In this document: piece after piece, positions 24,982-33,538 of the stretch
How the letters are laid out: the number at the start of each line of letters is the position of its first letter
How positions within the stretch are numbered: position 1 is the first letter of the stretch
The notes under the pieces: generated by a model
What the model was told of the DNA's origin: nothing
What the model saw: only the letters and a program-made list of their open reading frames with translations
The model's database searches: none
DNA from: Candidatus Scalindua sp.
GTDB taxonomy: Bacteria; Planctomycetota; Brocadiia; Brocadiales; Scalinduaceae
Direction of reading: 5' to 3'
Assembly (NCBI GenBank): GCA_021777035.1
Contig: JAIQZR010000010.1
Coordinates: 85,274-149,273, forward strand
DNA length: 64,000 bases
Translations under genes and position numbers: made by a program

Positions 24982-26448
24982 CTAACTCCAATAAGGAACA
25001 TACTTTGCGTCTTTCCTTGCTTCAGATACACCTGTTTTTTTTACCAACTCACCCTCCAAAGTCGCATTTATAACTCGTGTAACCTGTGCCGATTTAGGCT
25101 CTTCAAGCCCGAACCTTTCACGTAAGCTCTTATTTGTCATATACTTTCGCTGAACATATTGTAAACATGCATGCAGATAACAGGCACGCACTCTATCTTC
25201 TTTTCCCATATCTTCAAAATCCTGATGCGCAAACAAAACCGATCGTGTATGTTCATCCGTTTCCTCAAACAAAGGTGCAGGTAGTTGATAAAACTCAGTT
25301 TGAAATATAATCTTATCCACCCCGCTTCCCCGCTCTTCACACACACCAATCCTTCGCATGAAGGAAGCCAATGCTTCATTGCGTGATTTTGGAGGACTGT
25401 CAAGAAAACGGTCTGTCTTTACCAATGGCCTGCCAGGATTTGTAATTTCTACCCGATTTGAGAATATTTCTATCATGGGTGCCGTGCCTGTAAGATAAAA
25501 ATCCTGATGGATCAAGGCGTTTGCCACCAACTCCCGAATGGCAATATCAGGAAACATCGGAACATCTTTTCTCAGGGCCTTTCCAATAACCTCGTTTGAA
25601 GGCAAAACAGTATTAAGAAAATCTATTAATCCTTCAAACCCGCACGCGTAACCTTTGCTTCCAACCTGTTCACGAATTGTCTCTATCTTGTTCTCACCTT
25701 TATATTGAATAACCCTGATTGCCTTACGTTTTAAAGATGAGAATTTAGAAATATCCCTGGCAAATAATATTGCGCCTAGATTTGTTATATTCCATTTGCC
25801 ATTATCCCCTAACAATACCATTTCCTCTGATTCTAAGGCATTGATAATTCCATCACGAGAATCCGGTAGCGGCAAATTGAGAAGAGAAAAATACGCAGGA
25901 TAATCAATCAATAACAAAACATCTTCCGCCAGGAGATTCTCCTGTGCGATCCCACGTTCAAACGGAGTTTCGTCAAAAATACGCCACAACTCACGTTCTT
26001 TTTCAGGAAAATCTTTGAGTTTTTTCAGGTATGATCCGACTCGAATATATTCTATATTCTTAAATTGAACCGGATGACGAAATGCAGATCCGATTTCCAA
26101 TAAAACTACCGGCTTGTCCTCCAAAGTCAATTCATAAAAATCGAACTTAATCTTTGGCGATAGATGCTGCAACAACCAGTTTTCAACTTCCTCATCCCCA
26201 ACTTTAGACTCTCTTGGTTTAAATGTGGTTCCAATAATGTCATGACTTCCATCTTCAATTCCCCAAATCAAATATGCCTTAACTTTTCCGACCAGAGCCG
26301 CTGAGTTAGAGAGCGCGGAGAGATACTGACCGATCTCTTCAGCATCTGCTTTATTATGCTTGAATTCAACCCATTCTGTTTCTGTGGGTAGTCTACGCAA
26401 CTCTTGGACAACACTACAATAATACTCAGTTGATCTGCCTGAATTCAT
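24982..26448 (-). CDS. AlbA_2-domain / RecG-like ATP-binding protein
   Basis: About 488 residues from the ATG at 26448 (GGAAAG just upstream; an in-frame TTG lies 12 bases before). The N-terminal Schlafen AlbA_2 DNA-binding domain has ETEWVEFKHNKADAEEIGQY, AYLIWGIEDGSHDIIGTTF and IEYIRVGSYLKKL. The central and C-terminal part carries the GHKL-type ATP-binding region with IRELVANALIHQDFY, IEIFSNRVEITNPGRPL and ERGSGVDKI. A winged-helix-like end (LRERFGLEEPKSAQVTRVIN) follows. Such proteins are annotated as putative regulators or ATP-dependent helicase-like and commonly sit inside type I restriction operons. It is the only intact gene in a stretch of defence-gene debris. Confidence 0.85.
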   Translation of the reverse strand: MNSGRSTEYYCSVVQELRRLPTETEWVEFKHNKADAEEIGQYLSALSNSAALVGKVKAYLIWGIEDGSHDIIGTTFKPRESKVGDEEVENWLLQHLSPKIKFDFYELTLEDKPVVLLEIGSAFRHPVQFKNIEYIRVGSYLKKLKDFPEKERELWRIFDETPFERGIAQENLLAEDVLLLIDYPAYFSLLNLPLPDSRDGIINALESEEMVLLGDNGKWNITNLGAILFARDISKFSSLKRKAIRVIQYKGENKIETIREQVGSKGYACGFEGLIDFLNTVLPSNEVIGKALRKDVPMFPDIAIRELVANALIHQDFYLTGTAPMIEIFSNRVEITNPGRPLVKTDRFLDSPPKSRNEALASFMRRIGVCEERGSGVDKIIFQTEFYQLPAPLFEETDEHTRSVLFAHQDFEDMGKEDRVRACYLHACLQYVQRKYMTNKSLRERFGLEEPKSAQVTRVINATLEGELVKKTGVSEARKDAKYVPYWS

Positions 26449-26554
26449 GTTTCTTTCCAATCTCCCAAACCAATTTCAACTTCTTATCTGTAATCTGAAA
26501 TCTCAGTAAAATACCATTATCGAGAATTATCGTTTCAATCTTCAAAAGTAATTG

Positions 26555-26704
26555 CTATTGTGTCCAGATCAGCTCTTCCCGTATTTCAGGAAGGGAATCG
26601 ATATCCGATGATTTGTGACGCACTGCATCACGAATGGTAAGGCGCAACTGAACCACTCTGGACTGAAAGTCCAGAGGTTCAAAATCACGGGCTAAAAGCC
26701 CTTT
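26555..26704 (-). pseudogene. Coding remnant, family not recognised
   Basis: A stop-to-stop frame of about 49 codons reads DFQSRVVQLRLTIRDAVRHK then SSDIDSLPEIREELIWTQ and stops. It has no start; a TAA closes it upstream. Its helix-rich character looks coding, and its position between the AlbA_2 gene and the nuclease pseudogene suggests the C-terminal end of a lost defence-island gene. A hairpin (CTCTGGACT/AGTCCAGAG around GAA, 26656-26676) lies inside it. Confidence 0.35.
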
Positions 26705-26832
26705 TTATTCCGATAGAAAATCTACTGTTAAACTATAAACGGTATAGTTTCAGTGTCCGTTATTAGCCAACTTATTGTCAACAAATTTTTTAAAAAACAG
26801 CTGAAAGCCTTGCACTGAAAGTGCATAGTTTT
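26705..26832. other. Short non-coding stretch in the decayed island
   Basis: About 130 AT-rich bases; no gene seen. The GGGCT/AGCCC pair with a T-run at 26689-26706 (plus strand) is terminator-like but belongs to the remnant frame on the other strand. Confidence 0.3.
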
Positions 26833-27123
26833 AAACTAGCATGCTGATACAATAAAAAAGGTGCATATAGCGTAGATTGGAGGAGTCACAAACCCTTTGC
26901 CTAACTGTGCCGTCAATTTCTGAGACAACTCTTCCAGCACGGCTTTGCCGTATTCTGCCCTCGATTTCCCCGCCTGTTCATTCTAAACAATCTGCTGTCC
27001 AATCCACCAATAGGCATGTACCATAGTGCGATTTATGGAGCGATAAGTGGTCGTTTGCACGTCTTCCAGAATTTCAACGATTTTTTGATAGAGAGGCAAT
27101 ACCGGAACTGGTCTGCTCTTCAT
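26833..27123 (-). pseudogene. DUF1016 / PDDEXK nuclease (YhcG-like), N-terminal remnant
   Basis: An ATG at 27123 with AGGAGAAAG upstream opens MKSRPVPVLPLYQKIVEILE and INRTMVHAYWWIGQQIV, then an in-frame TAG (codon 47, 26983-26985). The same frame goes on as NEQAGKSRAEYGKAVLEELS and QKLTAQLGKGF, then shifts frame to NLRYMHLFYC. This is the N-terminal DUF1016 region (R-A-E-Y-G-K, A-Y-W-x-I-G). Family members are about 350 residues; only ~95 codons remain, with a nonsense mutation and a frameshift. Its start overlaps the stop of the antitoxin-like remnant (ATGA). Confidence 0.75.
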
Positions 27124-27290
27124 GTGTCTTTCTCCTCATCCCCTGTTTCATACGTTATAGGTTGTTCTCCCCTGGAAATGCGATTAATAGCCTGGACTGT
27201 AAGGCCAGTGCGAACGGAAAACTCCTTTTGGATCATATCCAACGATTCCATTATCTCTTTAAGGATTTCAGCCGGAGGTACTGGATGGGT
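27120..27290 (-). pseudogene. HigA-like XRE antitoxin remnant
   Basis: A frame without a start, opening after a TAA, reads THPVPPAEILKEIMESLDMI, then QKEFSVRTGLTVQAINRISR and GEQPITYET. This is the HigA/VapI-type helix-turn-helix with the H-P-x-x-x-A-E-I-L lead. The N-terminal few residues and the C-terminal third are missing. The shadow frame on the plus strand here (27016-27348) is not a gene. Confidence 0.65.
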
Positions 27291-27367
27291 TTATCTCTTC
27301 AGATCTAATAGCCTTTGGAATCGCATAAAATCTCGTATTTTCAAATAACGGTTCACATGTTTGTCAG

Positions 27368-28183
27368 TTATTGACCTTGATTCCCAAACATTTTTTGCAT
27401 GGCCTCAATTGCTTCCCTGGCTTTTTCCATATCAGGCATTGTTCCAGGATTTGACGGGTCTCTCAAGTGCCTGCCACTACCTTTATCACTTGCCTGATTT
27501 CCGGGCATATTTTTCCCGGTATTGATCTGACCCAAAATATCCCCGACATTGGGTGCATCTACAATTTTTACCCCTTTTGGCAACGTGATATCTTCTTTCG
27601 CGAAAGAGACGCCTTCCTCAAACCGAACAGCTTCTGACTTCACCTTCATTCCTCCCATGTTAGTCTCTGATCTTACGGGAAAATTTTTATGAAACCAAAC
27701 TGTTGAAAAAAATTGAGAAAATTCTACTACATCACACTTCAATCCTAAAAATTCTTCAGTACGAACCTTCTTACCACCCCACTCCTTGAGCGCTTCCTCG
27801 CTATAAACATACTGCTTGTTCCCTTTATTCATACCCTCCATGAATTCTGAAATATCTATTTTTGTCGCCTGATTCATCTTAGGGTTATAATTGTAAACAA
27901 CATTTTCGTTACGGTCTGTGTAGGTAAAACTCTCATTCTTTTGTTCCATACCAAACATCTTTATAGTACCGGAACTGTGATGCGCTTCGTATTCACCCCA
28001 CTTATCAATACGTACGATATCCGTTATCACATTTCCCATCGGGTCTACTGTCTTTATTTCAATCTCTGCAGACTTAAAATCATAAACCTCTTGTGCAGAA
28101 TACCCCTTTCCACACACTCCTATTACCAAGGCAATCGTCAAAATGCCCACAGACAACACTTTCAACATTTCTGATCGTTTCAT
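27368..28183 (-). CDS. Exported protein, possibly DUF4412/LolA-like
   Basis: 271 residues with GGGGGCC just before the ATG. The signal peptide (MKRSEMLKVLSVGILTIALV) is cleaved near GYSA before QEVY. The mature part is a beta-strand series (VYDFKSAEIEIKTVDPMGNV, FTYTDRNENVVYNYNPKMNQ, EFLGLKCDVVEF, VWFHKNFPVRSE), reminiscent of lipoprotein-carrier-like half-barrels. It ends in a flexible Gly/Pro/Met-rich tail with ARE AIEAMQKMF. Family identity is tentative. It stands alone, downstream of nothing obvious, and marks the end of the decayed defence island. Confidence 0.65.
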   Translation of the reverse strand: MKRSEMLKVLSVGILTIALVIGVCGKGYSAQEVYDFKSAEIEIKTVDPMGNVITDIVRIDKWGEYEAHHSSGTIKMFGMEQKNESFTYTDRNENVVYNYNPKMNQATKIDISEFMEGMNKGNKQYVYSEEALKEWGGKKVRTEEFLGLKCDVVEFSQFFSTVWFHKNFPVRSETNMGGMKVKSEAVRFEEGVSFAKEDITLPKGVKIVDAPNVGDILGQINTGKNMPGNQASDKGSGRHLRDPSNPGTMPDMEKAREAIEAMQKMFGNQGQ

Positions 28184-28511
28184 TCCCGGCCCCCTTCTTT
28201 AAAAAAAGTAATGACTAAAATCAGGCTAAGCATAATGGTCTTTCGGCAAAAAAACACTTTGGACACCAAAGGTTATTTCTATTTTTCAACCTCTTCTACC
28301 ATGCATTTATTCTATAATCAATCTTTTTCCTGTAGTCTGATGTTGGTGTTGAGTATGGGCTGAATGGGTTGCCATGTGGTGGATAGAGGTAGAGAACAAG
28401 CGTAGTTTTTCCCCGAACAAATCCTGATCGCATCCAGTACCAAATCAAAGTTATAACGTATAGCGTTATGGTACGGAAGCGGTATCTCCCTGCATGATTG
28501 CAAAAAAGAGA
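28184..28511. other. Intergenic region
   Basis: About 330 bases. An open frame of 65 codons on the minus strand (28318-28515, TTG start) overlaps the neighbouring gene by 4 bp but shows no family resemblance and is probably chance. A small palindrome ATAACG-TATAG-CGTTAT lies at 28453-28469, about 45 bases beyond the ParA operon; it could be a site for that system (speculative). Confidence 0.4.
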
Positions 28512-29036
28512 TCAAACCTGCCTGTCACTCAACAGATCATAACCCCTCTTGTTTGCAAACCCCAGTTTGAATATCTTATCAACAAGTACGTCCTTCGTTT
28601 GTTTGGAATTAGCTGTAATGTTTAATCTTGAGGAGAGTTCCAGGAGTGTATTTTTCTTATGTCTTGAAAGCTCTCCCATAAGTTGATCTGTAGGTAATTC
28701 TTCCAGATATTTAAACAGATCGTCGATATTAACGGAACTGACTTTTGCTTTCCTTGCCTTTTTCAGCTTAGGAAGGATAATATCGGCAAGGTGTGGCTTC
28801 TCTTTTAACGAATCTAGAAAAGAGACAAGTGTATTAATAGACTGGGACAGTTGGCGCTGCTCTGGTTCGTCCGGAAGTTGAGCAATGTTATTTCTCAGTG
28901 TATCAAGCTCCGTAATTATCTCCTGGATACCCTCTCCCATACTCTGCTTTTCATCATCTCCGGGCAGGAGAGAAATGCACTCTTTTATTTTCGATAATGC
29001 ATCATGTATATTCAGGCTCTTTTTTTTCTTTGCCAT
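28512..29036 (-). CDS. ParA-operon partner protein, unknown family
   Basis: About 174 residues from the ATG at 29036; a TTG at 29042 overlapping the parA stop is an alternative. The protein is highly charged and helical: a basic start (MAKKKKSLNIHDALSKIKEC), a coiled-coil-like middle (IQEIITELDTLRNNIAQLPD) and a C-terminal SAP/Rho-N-like helix pair (MGELSRHKKNTLLELSSRLN, TKDVLVDKIFKLGF). The last segment suggests nucleic-acid binding. It is placed directly after parA, where a ParB or other adaptor would normally sit, but it is not a recognisable ParB. Confidence 0.65.
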   Translation of the reverse strand: MAKKKKSLNIHDALSKIKECISLLPGDDEKQSMGEGIQEIITELDTLRNNIAQLPDEPEQRQLSQSINTLVSFLDSLKEKPHLADIILPKLKKARKAKVSSVNIDDLFKYLEELPTDQLMGELSRHKKNTLLELSSRLNITANSKQTKDVLVDKIFKLGFANKRGYDLLSDRQV

Positions 29037-29038
29037 AT

Positions 29039-30058
29039 TCAATCACCAATTTTATTCAAAAATTCCTCCGTTACCCGTTTGTATTGCTCAGCTACGCGTT
29101 TAGAGTTGTCATCTTTCAACAGAAAAACCGGTACCGCCTGTGCTGCTGCCTCCGTATAACCTGCACCCCATGAAATAAAATCTTCAAAACAGAGACCACC
29201 GTAATGTCTGCGAAGATCATTCATCTTATCTTTATGTGTGTTTACTACACCCTGCCCAAAAGTACGTACCATGGTAAACAGTATTCCCTTAAGTATAATG
29301 TCACTAATTTCAGAGCCAGCTAAAGCGCATTTCTTATGCATCATGTCATTCAACTCCCTGATTTTTTTCATTAGTATACTTATTCCGATTGTTGACATGT
29401 GATCCGGTATTGCTGTTATTACATAACAATCGCTAGAAGCAAGTGCATTTTGAGTAACAAGATAAAGATTTGGCGGACAATCTATAAGGACATAATCGTA
29501 GTCATCTTTGACCCTGTTAATAAAATCTCTAAGGATACGGCGCTGATCCACATAGAAAAGAGCATCTCTTATATCGTCCGACGTATCCATGCCAAAAGTT
29601 TCTTTTACCTTTTTCAATGTACGCTTAAGGACAAACATCTGTTCCTGCAAAATACCGGATTCTATTTTTCTCCAAACCTTTGCGGCCAAGTCAATATCAA
29701 TACCCAACAGATCTACGTCCGACGGAATCAGGTCAAGACCCCTTACCACATCTTTTACAATCTTGCCACCGGAAAACAGTTCAATGGGTGATTTCCATAT
29801 AATACTTTTGTATTGAGGCTTTTCATCACTATCCTTTAGATAATGTTCAAAGAGTTTGGCAGTAGTCCCATCTTCACTTTTAAACACTTCCCATCGTTCG
29901 GGAACAACACACAAAAAAGTAAGATTAGTCTGAGGGTCAACATCAACAAGCAGAACCTTCTTATTGTGATAAAGAGAGAGTGCACAACCAATATGGTAGG
30001 TCGTAGTCGTCTTTCCAACTCCGCCTTTATAGTTAATAAATGAAACAACTTTTCCCAT
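29039..30058 (-). CDS. ParA/Soj-family ATPase
   Basis: 339-residue P-loop ATPase of the ParA type. The deviant Walker A is KGGVGKTTTTYH near residues 11-22, Walker A' is LLVDVDPQTNLTF near 36-48, and Walker B is YVLIDCPPNLYLVT near 188-201. Family members move DNA or protein cargoes through ATP-driven nucleoid binding. It starts MGKVVSFINYKGG. It is the middle gene of a three-gene minus-strand set with a small membrane protein upstream and an unknown helical partner downstream. A plain ParB is missing, so chromosome partition is not certain. Confidence 0.88.
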   Translation of the reverse strand: MGKVVSFINYKGGVGKTTTTYHIGCALSLYHNKKVLLVDVDPQTNLTFLCVVPERWEVFKSEDGTTAKLFEHYLKDSDEKPQYKSIIWKSPIELFSGGKIVKDVVRGLDLIPSDVDLLGIDIDLAAKVWRKIESGILQEQMFVLKRTLKKVKETFGMDTSDDIRDALFYVDQRRILRDFINRVKDDYDYVLIDCPPNLYLVTQNALASSDCYVITAIPDHMSTIGISILMKKIRELNDMMHKKCALAGSEISDIILKGILFTMVRTFGQGVVNTHKDKMNDLRRHYGGLCFEDFISWGAGYTEAAAQAVPVFLLKDDNSKRVAEQYKRVTEEFLNKIGD

Positions 30059-30122
30059 AGTAACACTGCCTTCTTGTCAAAAGCCACCCAATCTACATTT
30101 TGAAGAATAGTTTCATGCTTTA

Positions 30123-30347
30123 TCACTTTGAAATATAACGAACACCTTTTACGACAAGCCAGACAAAACCGGCAGATGCAGAGATACCTCCCAGGACAGC
30201 TATGACCAGGTGTGGATTGCCAAGATCACGCTCATAAGCAAGCATTAAAAGCCCTGAGAACAGGAAAAACAAGGGCAGAATATACCATTTCCCGTATTTC
30301 TTTACTTTGACCGAATGTTCACATTTTTCACATTTACCAAAAGCCAT
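30123..30347 (-). CDS. Small membrane protein with Cys-pair
   Basis: 74 residues from the ATG at 30347 (a GTG at 30365 is possible). The N-terminus has a CxxC (FGKCEKCEHSVKVKKYGKWY), a possible zinc knuckle, followed by two transmembrane segments (ILPLFFLFSGLLMLAY and LVIAVLGGISASAGFVWLVV). It is 64 bases upstream of parA in the same direction and may anchor the ParA system at the membrane; this is inference. Confidence 0.6.
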   Translation of the reverse strand: MAFGKCEKCEHSVKVKKYGKWYILPLFFLFSGLLMLAYERDLGNPHLVIAVLGGISASAGFVWLVVKGVRYISK

Positions 30348-30700
30348 TTTTTCTCTAAATACCACTCACTAATTTCTATTCTTGTTCTTCTACCAGGCAA
30401 GGATACATTTCCTACATTAGAAATTCAATCTATTTGTGCAATTCATTTCTCAAAACATATCTGCTTGTTTTCTGTAACTGGCCAACTAGTAATCCCTAAT
30501 CGATACTTCGGCGCCCAAAGAATATAATATTGACAATGCTGTATTGTATATGATAATTTGTGAGGCCGCTTCGTTTCCTGCTCCTTATATTGATGCCGTG
30601 AGAACAAATCAGACCGTAACAGTGGGATATTTTTACGTTGGGGCTTTTATATTCTGGCAAAGTCCAAAGGAAGTGTTTTTTACATTTATGGACAAAGTTG
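30348..30700. other. Divergent region before the polysaccharide locus
   Basis: About 350 AT-rich bases. An open frame on the plus strand (30544-30780) overlaps the sugar-transferase gene start in another frame and was not accepted. No promoter was pinned down. Confidence 0.4.
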
Positions 30701-32125
30701 ATGCCGACCAGAAAATTACTACAAACAATGCAGTCGAGAAGATTACCAATAATATTTGTTTTACTTCGAATTATAACTGACATTTGTGTGACTTTTTTTG
30801 TTTTAATCACCGTATATACATTAAGACATTATACAGATCTAATCCCAGGTACAGATTTAATCCCAGGAGTTGAAATTGTAACAGTTAGTACACCAAATTT
30901 TCCGCCATTTCTCAAGATGTCGGTTTACTTTGCCCCACTTTTTGCGGTTGTAAATGCACTTGCCGGACATTACGTAATTTCTACGAAAAGAGGAATACGT
31001 GAAGTTCCCGGTTTAATAGTCTCTGCTACTGCATGGATTGCTACTATTAATTCACTGCTTTTCTTTGTAATGGGCACCGACTTCTTTTCACGTTTGGTTT
31101 TAGCGTGGAGCTGGGTCGGGGTTATATTCTTATCCTCTGTTGGAAGACTGCTTGTAGCAAAACTAGAAGTTTTCACACGTGAGAAAGTTAGAACAAAAAT
31201 TCTAATACTTGGTGAAGGAGAAATCCCTGAAAGGTTATCACAAATAATTTGCAAGAGTGGTGTAAAAATAGCGAAAGAGTGGGAAGGCAAAGCAGACGCA
31301 ACAGAAATTTGGGACGCAAGAACAATGGTTGGGCCAGAAGAAAATGCATCTGTTGTTTTAACCTGGTGTAGAGAAAATCATGTGCGTTACTTTACAATAC
31401 CAAGCGCACTAATGCTGCAAACCAGAAATGTAGTGACGCATGAGGTCGCAGGTCTATCAGTAGTTGAATTTAAGTCAACCCCCTTAGATGGATGGGGAGC
31501 ACTAGTAAAAAGAATTTTTGATTTTTTTGGGTCCATAATTGCGTTAATCATTTTTTCTCCCTTACTACTACTATGCGCTATTGCAATCAGGCTTGACTCA
31601 CGTGGTAGCATAATATTCAAGAATACACGTGTTGGATATAGAGGGAAAATTATTAAAGTTTGGAAATTTAGAAGACTTAAAACAGAAATGTGTGTTGACT
31701 CCGAAAATGATTCATATGCGTCACAATATGAAAAAGAATTGATTTCTAGTGAGAAAAACAAGAGGAAAGGCCCACTTTATAAAATAGTAAACGACCCAAG
31801 GGAGACAAGAGTAGGGACGTTTTTAAACAGAACATCTCTTGATGATCTTCCTCAACTTTGGAATGTACTTATAGGAGAAATGTCATTTGTAGGCCCTCGT
31901 CCTCATCAAGTACGAGAAGTAGCAAAGTATGAGCCTTGGCAAAAAAGATTATTTGCTGTTCGCCCCGGTATTACCGGCCTTGCTCAAGTTAGTGGAAGAG
32001 ATGATTTGAATTTTGACGAAGAAGCCAAATTAGACATAGAGTATATAGAACTATGGAGTCTTTGGGATGATATTATAATAATATGTAAAACATTTTTTGC
32101 AATTTTCGTAAGGGCTTTAAAATAG
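30701..32125 (+). CDS. Undecaprenyl-phosphate sugar phosphotransferase (initiating enzyme)
   Basis: Starts lipid-linked sugar assembly by moving a sugar-1-phosphate onto undecaprenyl phosphate at the inner membrane. About 474 residues from the ATG at 30701; an open frame extends to 30638 and another ATG is at 30728. Four hydrophobic N-terminal helices and a CoA-binding-like middle domain precede the bacterial sugar-transferase domain. That domain has KRIFDFFGSIIALIIFSPLL, KVWKFRRLKTEMC, GTFLNRTSLDDLPQLWNVL, GEMSFVGPRPHQV and RPGITGLAQVSGR. It is the only gene of the locus start on the plus strand, facing the glycosyltransferase block. Confidence 0.9.
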   Translation: MPTRKLLQTMQSRRLPIIFVLLRIITDICVTFFVLITVYTLRHYTDLIPGTDLIPGVEIVTVSTPNFPPFLKMSVYFAPLFAVVNALAGHYVISTKRGIREVPGLIVSATAWIATINSLLFFVMGTDFFSRLVLAWSWVGVIFLSSVGRLLVAKLEVFTREKVRTKILILGEGEIPERLSQIICKSGVKIAKEWEGKADATEIWDARTMVGPEENASVVLTWCRENHVRYFTIPSALMLQTRNVVTHEVAGLSVVEFKSTPLDGWGALVKRIFDFFGSIIALIIFSPLLLLCAIAIRLDSRGSIIFKNTRVGYRGKIIKVWKFRRLKTEMCVDSENDSYASQYEKELISSEKNKRKGPLYKIVNDPRETRVGTFLNRTSLDDLPQLWNVLIGEMSFVGPRPHQVREVAKYEPWQKRLFAVRPGITGLAQVSGRDDLNFDEEAKLDIEYIELWSLWDDIIIICKTFFAIFVRALK

Positions 32126-32280
32126 TTTATATCCAAAAATAGCGTTGTAAAAGCTGCCCACTGACAGATTCCCTAGGATACTTATTTCGTCTACTTCAAT
32201 TTTCGTGACTACCACTGGCTTCGTATCGAACTATTATGTCTAATTTCCATAGCCATGTTACACTGTCCTTTCGTGTGCTC

Positions 32281-33387
32281 TCAATTACTACGGACTGTTT
32301 GTTCATAAACATTAACTGTCTGCTCGGCAATCTTCAGCCAGTTATATTTTTCTGCTATCTGGAGTTGAAAATCTCTTTTCTCAGTACATGAAATACCTTT
32401 GACTAAAAGCTTTTTCATTTTATTTTTCAAGTCATTAATATCACCACATTTAAAAAATCTCTCACTTGGAAGATCAACTTCAAGGTTAGCAGGAATATCG
32501 GAAACCAATACAGAAAGGCCGTAGCTCATTGCTTCCAGGAGGGCAATGGGAAGCCCTTCGTGATAAGATGGCAGAACAAATAGGCAGGCGTGGGAGAAAA
32601 GTTGATTTAAAGGCTCTCCTGTAATATATCCTGTCCTGGTAATCCTTTTGTCCTGATCAATTCTCTCTTTCAGCTCTTTGCTATACTCTGTTTCATGATC
32701 CGCATCCCCTGCTATAACCAGTTTACAGTCGGTATCTATTGACTGAAATGCATCAACAAGCAGATCAAGTCCTTTTTCAGGGACGAATCTGGAAACGGCA
32801 ATCAGATACTTCCCTGGTCTTACATTGAGTTTATCAAGGAAACCGGTCTGCTCAGATGACTCCGGCAAAGTCACACCATTGTAAATAATATAGGAACTCT
32901 TTTTGCACCGTTTTCTGATTATGCCTTGTATGACCGTTGATATTACAATAATATTGTCCGCAAATTTCCCCCCGACGTATTCACCAGCACGCAACATGGC
33001 CTTTGCCGCTTTTCCCCATTTCTGCCTGTCATAATCAGGGCCATGGTTTGTTACAACGACTTTAAGGCGGAGCATTTTTGCAAAAGGAACCATAAGCCCC
33101 GGGCCGACAGCATGAATATGGATGATATCAGCGTTTAGTCTCCGGGCTTTTAAAACGGCAAGAAAGGTGTGAATAATAGCTTCAATACTTTTTTTGTGTG
33201 GGGCATAGAGATGGACAAGCTTTACACCGTTCCATTCAAGCAGCCTTTTTGATACATAAGGTGTACGCGTTGCGACAAAAACCTCATGTCCCATTTGTGC
33301 AATCAAGGGATAAAGCTCCTGACAATGCTTTTCAACGCCCCCCGGAATGTCAGGTATGCCTCTCGTCCCAGCCACAAAAATCCTCAT
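32281..33387 (-). CDS. GT4-family glycosyltransferase
   Basis: 368 residues in GT-B fold. The N-terminus MRIFVAGTRGIPDIPGGVEK shows the G-G loop that binds the donor or acceptor. DIIHIHAVGPGLMVPFAK and VVVTNHGPDYDRQKWG are N-domain landmarks. The C-domain has AVSRFVPEKGLDLLVDAF, VLPSYHEGLPIALLEAMSYG (E-x7-E motif) and DIPANLEVD. It transfers a sugar from an NDP or UDP donor to the growing glycan; the sugar is unknown. It is convergent with the initiating transferase, 155 bases apart. Confidence 0.9.
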   Translation of the reverse strand: MRIFVAGTRGIPDIPGGVEKHCQELYPLIAQMGHEVFVATRTPYVSKRLLEWNGVKLVHLYAPHKKSIEAIIHTFLAVLKARRLNADIIHIHAVGPGLMVPFAKMLRLKVVVTNHGPDYDRQKWGKAAKAMLRAGEYVGGKFADNIIVISTVIQGIIRKRCKKSSYIIYNGVTLPESSEQTGFLDKLNVRPGKYLIAVSRFVPEKGLDLLVDAFQSIDTDCKLVIAGDADHETEYSKELKERIDQDKRITRTGYITGEPLNQLFSHACLFVLPSYHEGLPIALLEAMSYGLSVLVSDIPANLEVDLPSERFFKCGDINDLKNKMKKLLVKGISCTEKRDFQLQIAEKYNWLKIAEQTVNVYEQTVRSN

Positions 33388-33538
33388 TCTATTCTCTATA
33401 GCCTGACATGTTAATGGTTATTAATGACAAATCTAATTGAATTTAAAAAGCCTGAAAGTCTCTTACCGGTCGCATCTCCTACGATGCTAAAATCATTCCT
33501 GCGTGGACTGAAAACCCAACTCTTTTTGTTAAATATAA

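Noticed and set aside
26651..26706. Possible tRNA or terminator
   Set aside because: The two hairpins are adjacent but lack a tRNA anticodon arm and acceptor stem, and they overlap a coding remnant on the other strand.
27016..27348. 110-codon plus-strand frame
   Set aside because: Antisense to the DUF1016 and HigA-like remnants, which match known families.
28318..28515. 65-codon minus-strand frame ahead of the ParA operon end
   Set aside because: TTG start, no family resemblance and Cys/Pro-scattered composition; probably chance.
30544..30780. 78-codon frame overlapping the sugar-transferase start
   Set aside because: Overlaps a well-supported gene in another frame and has no recognisable domain.
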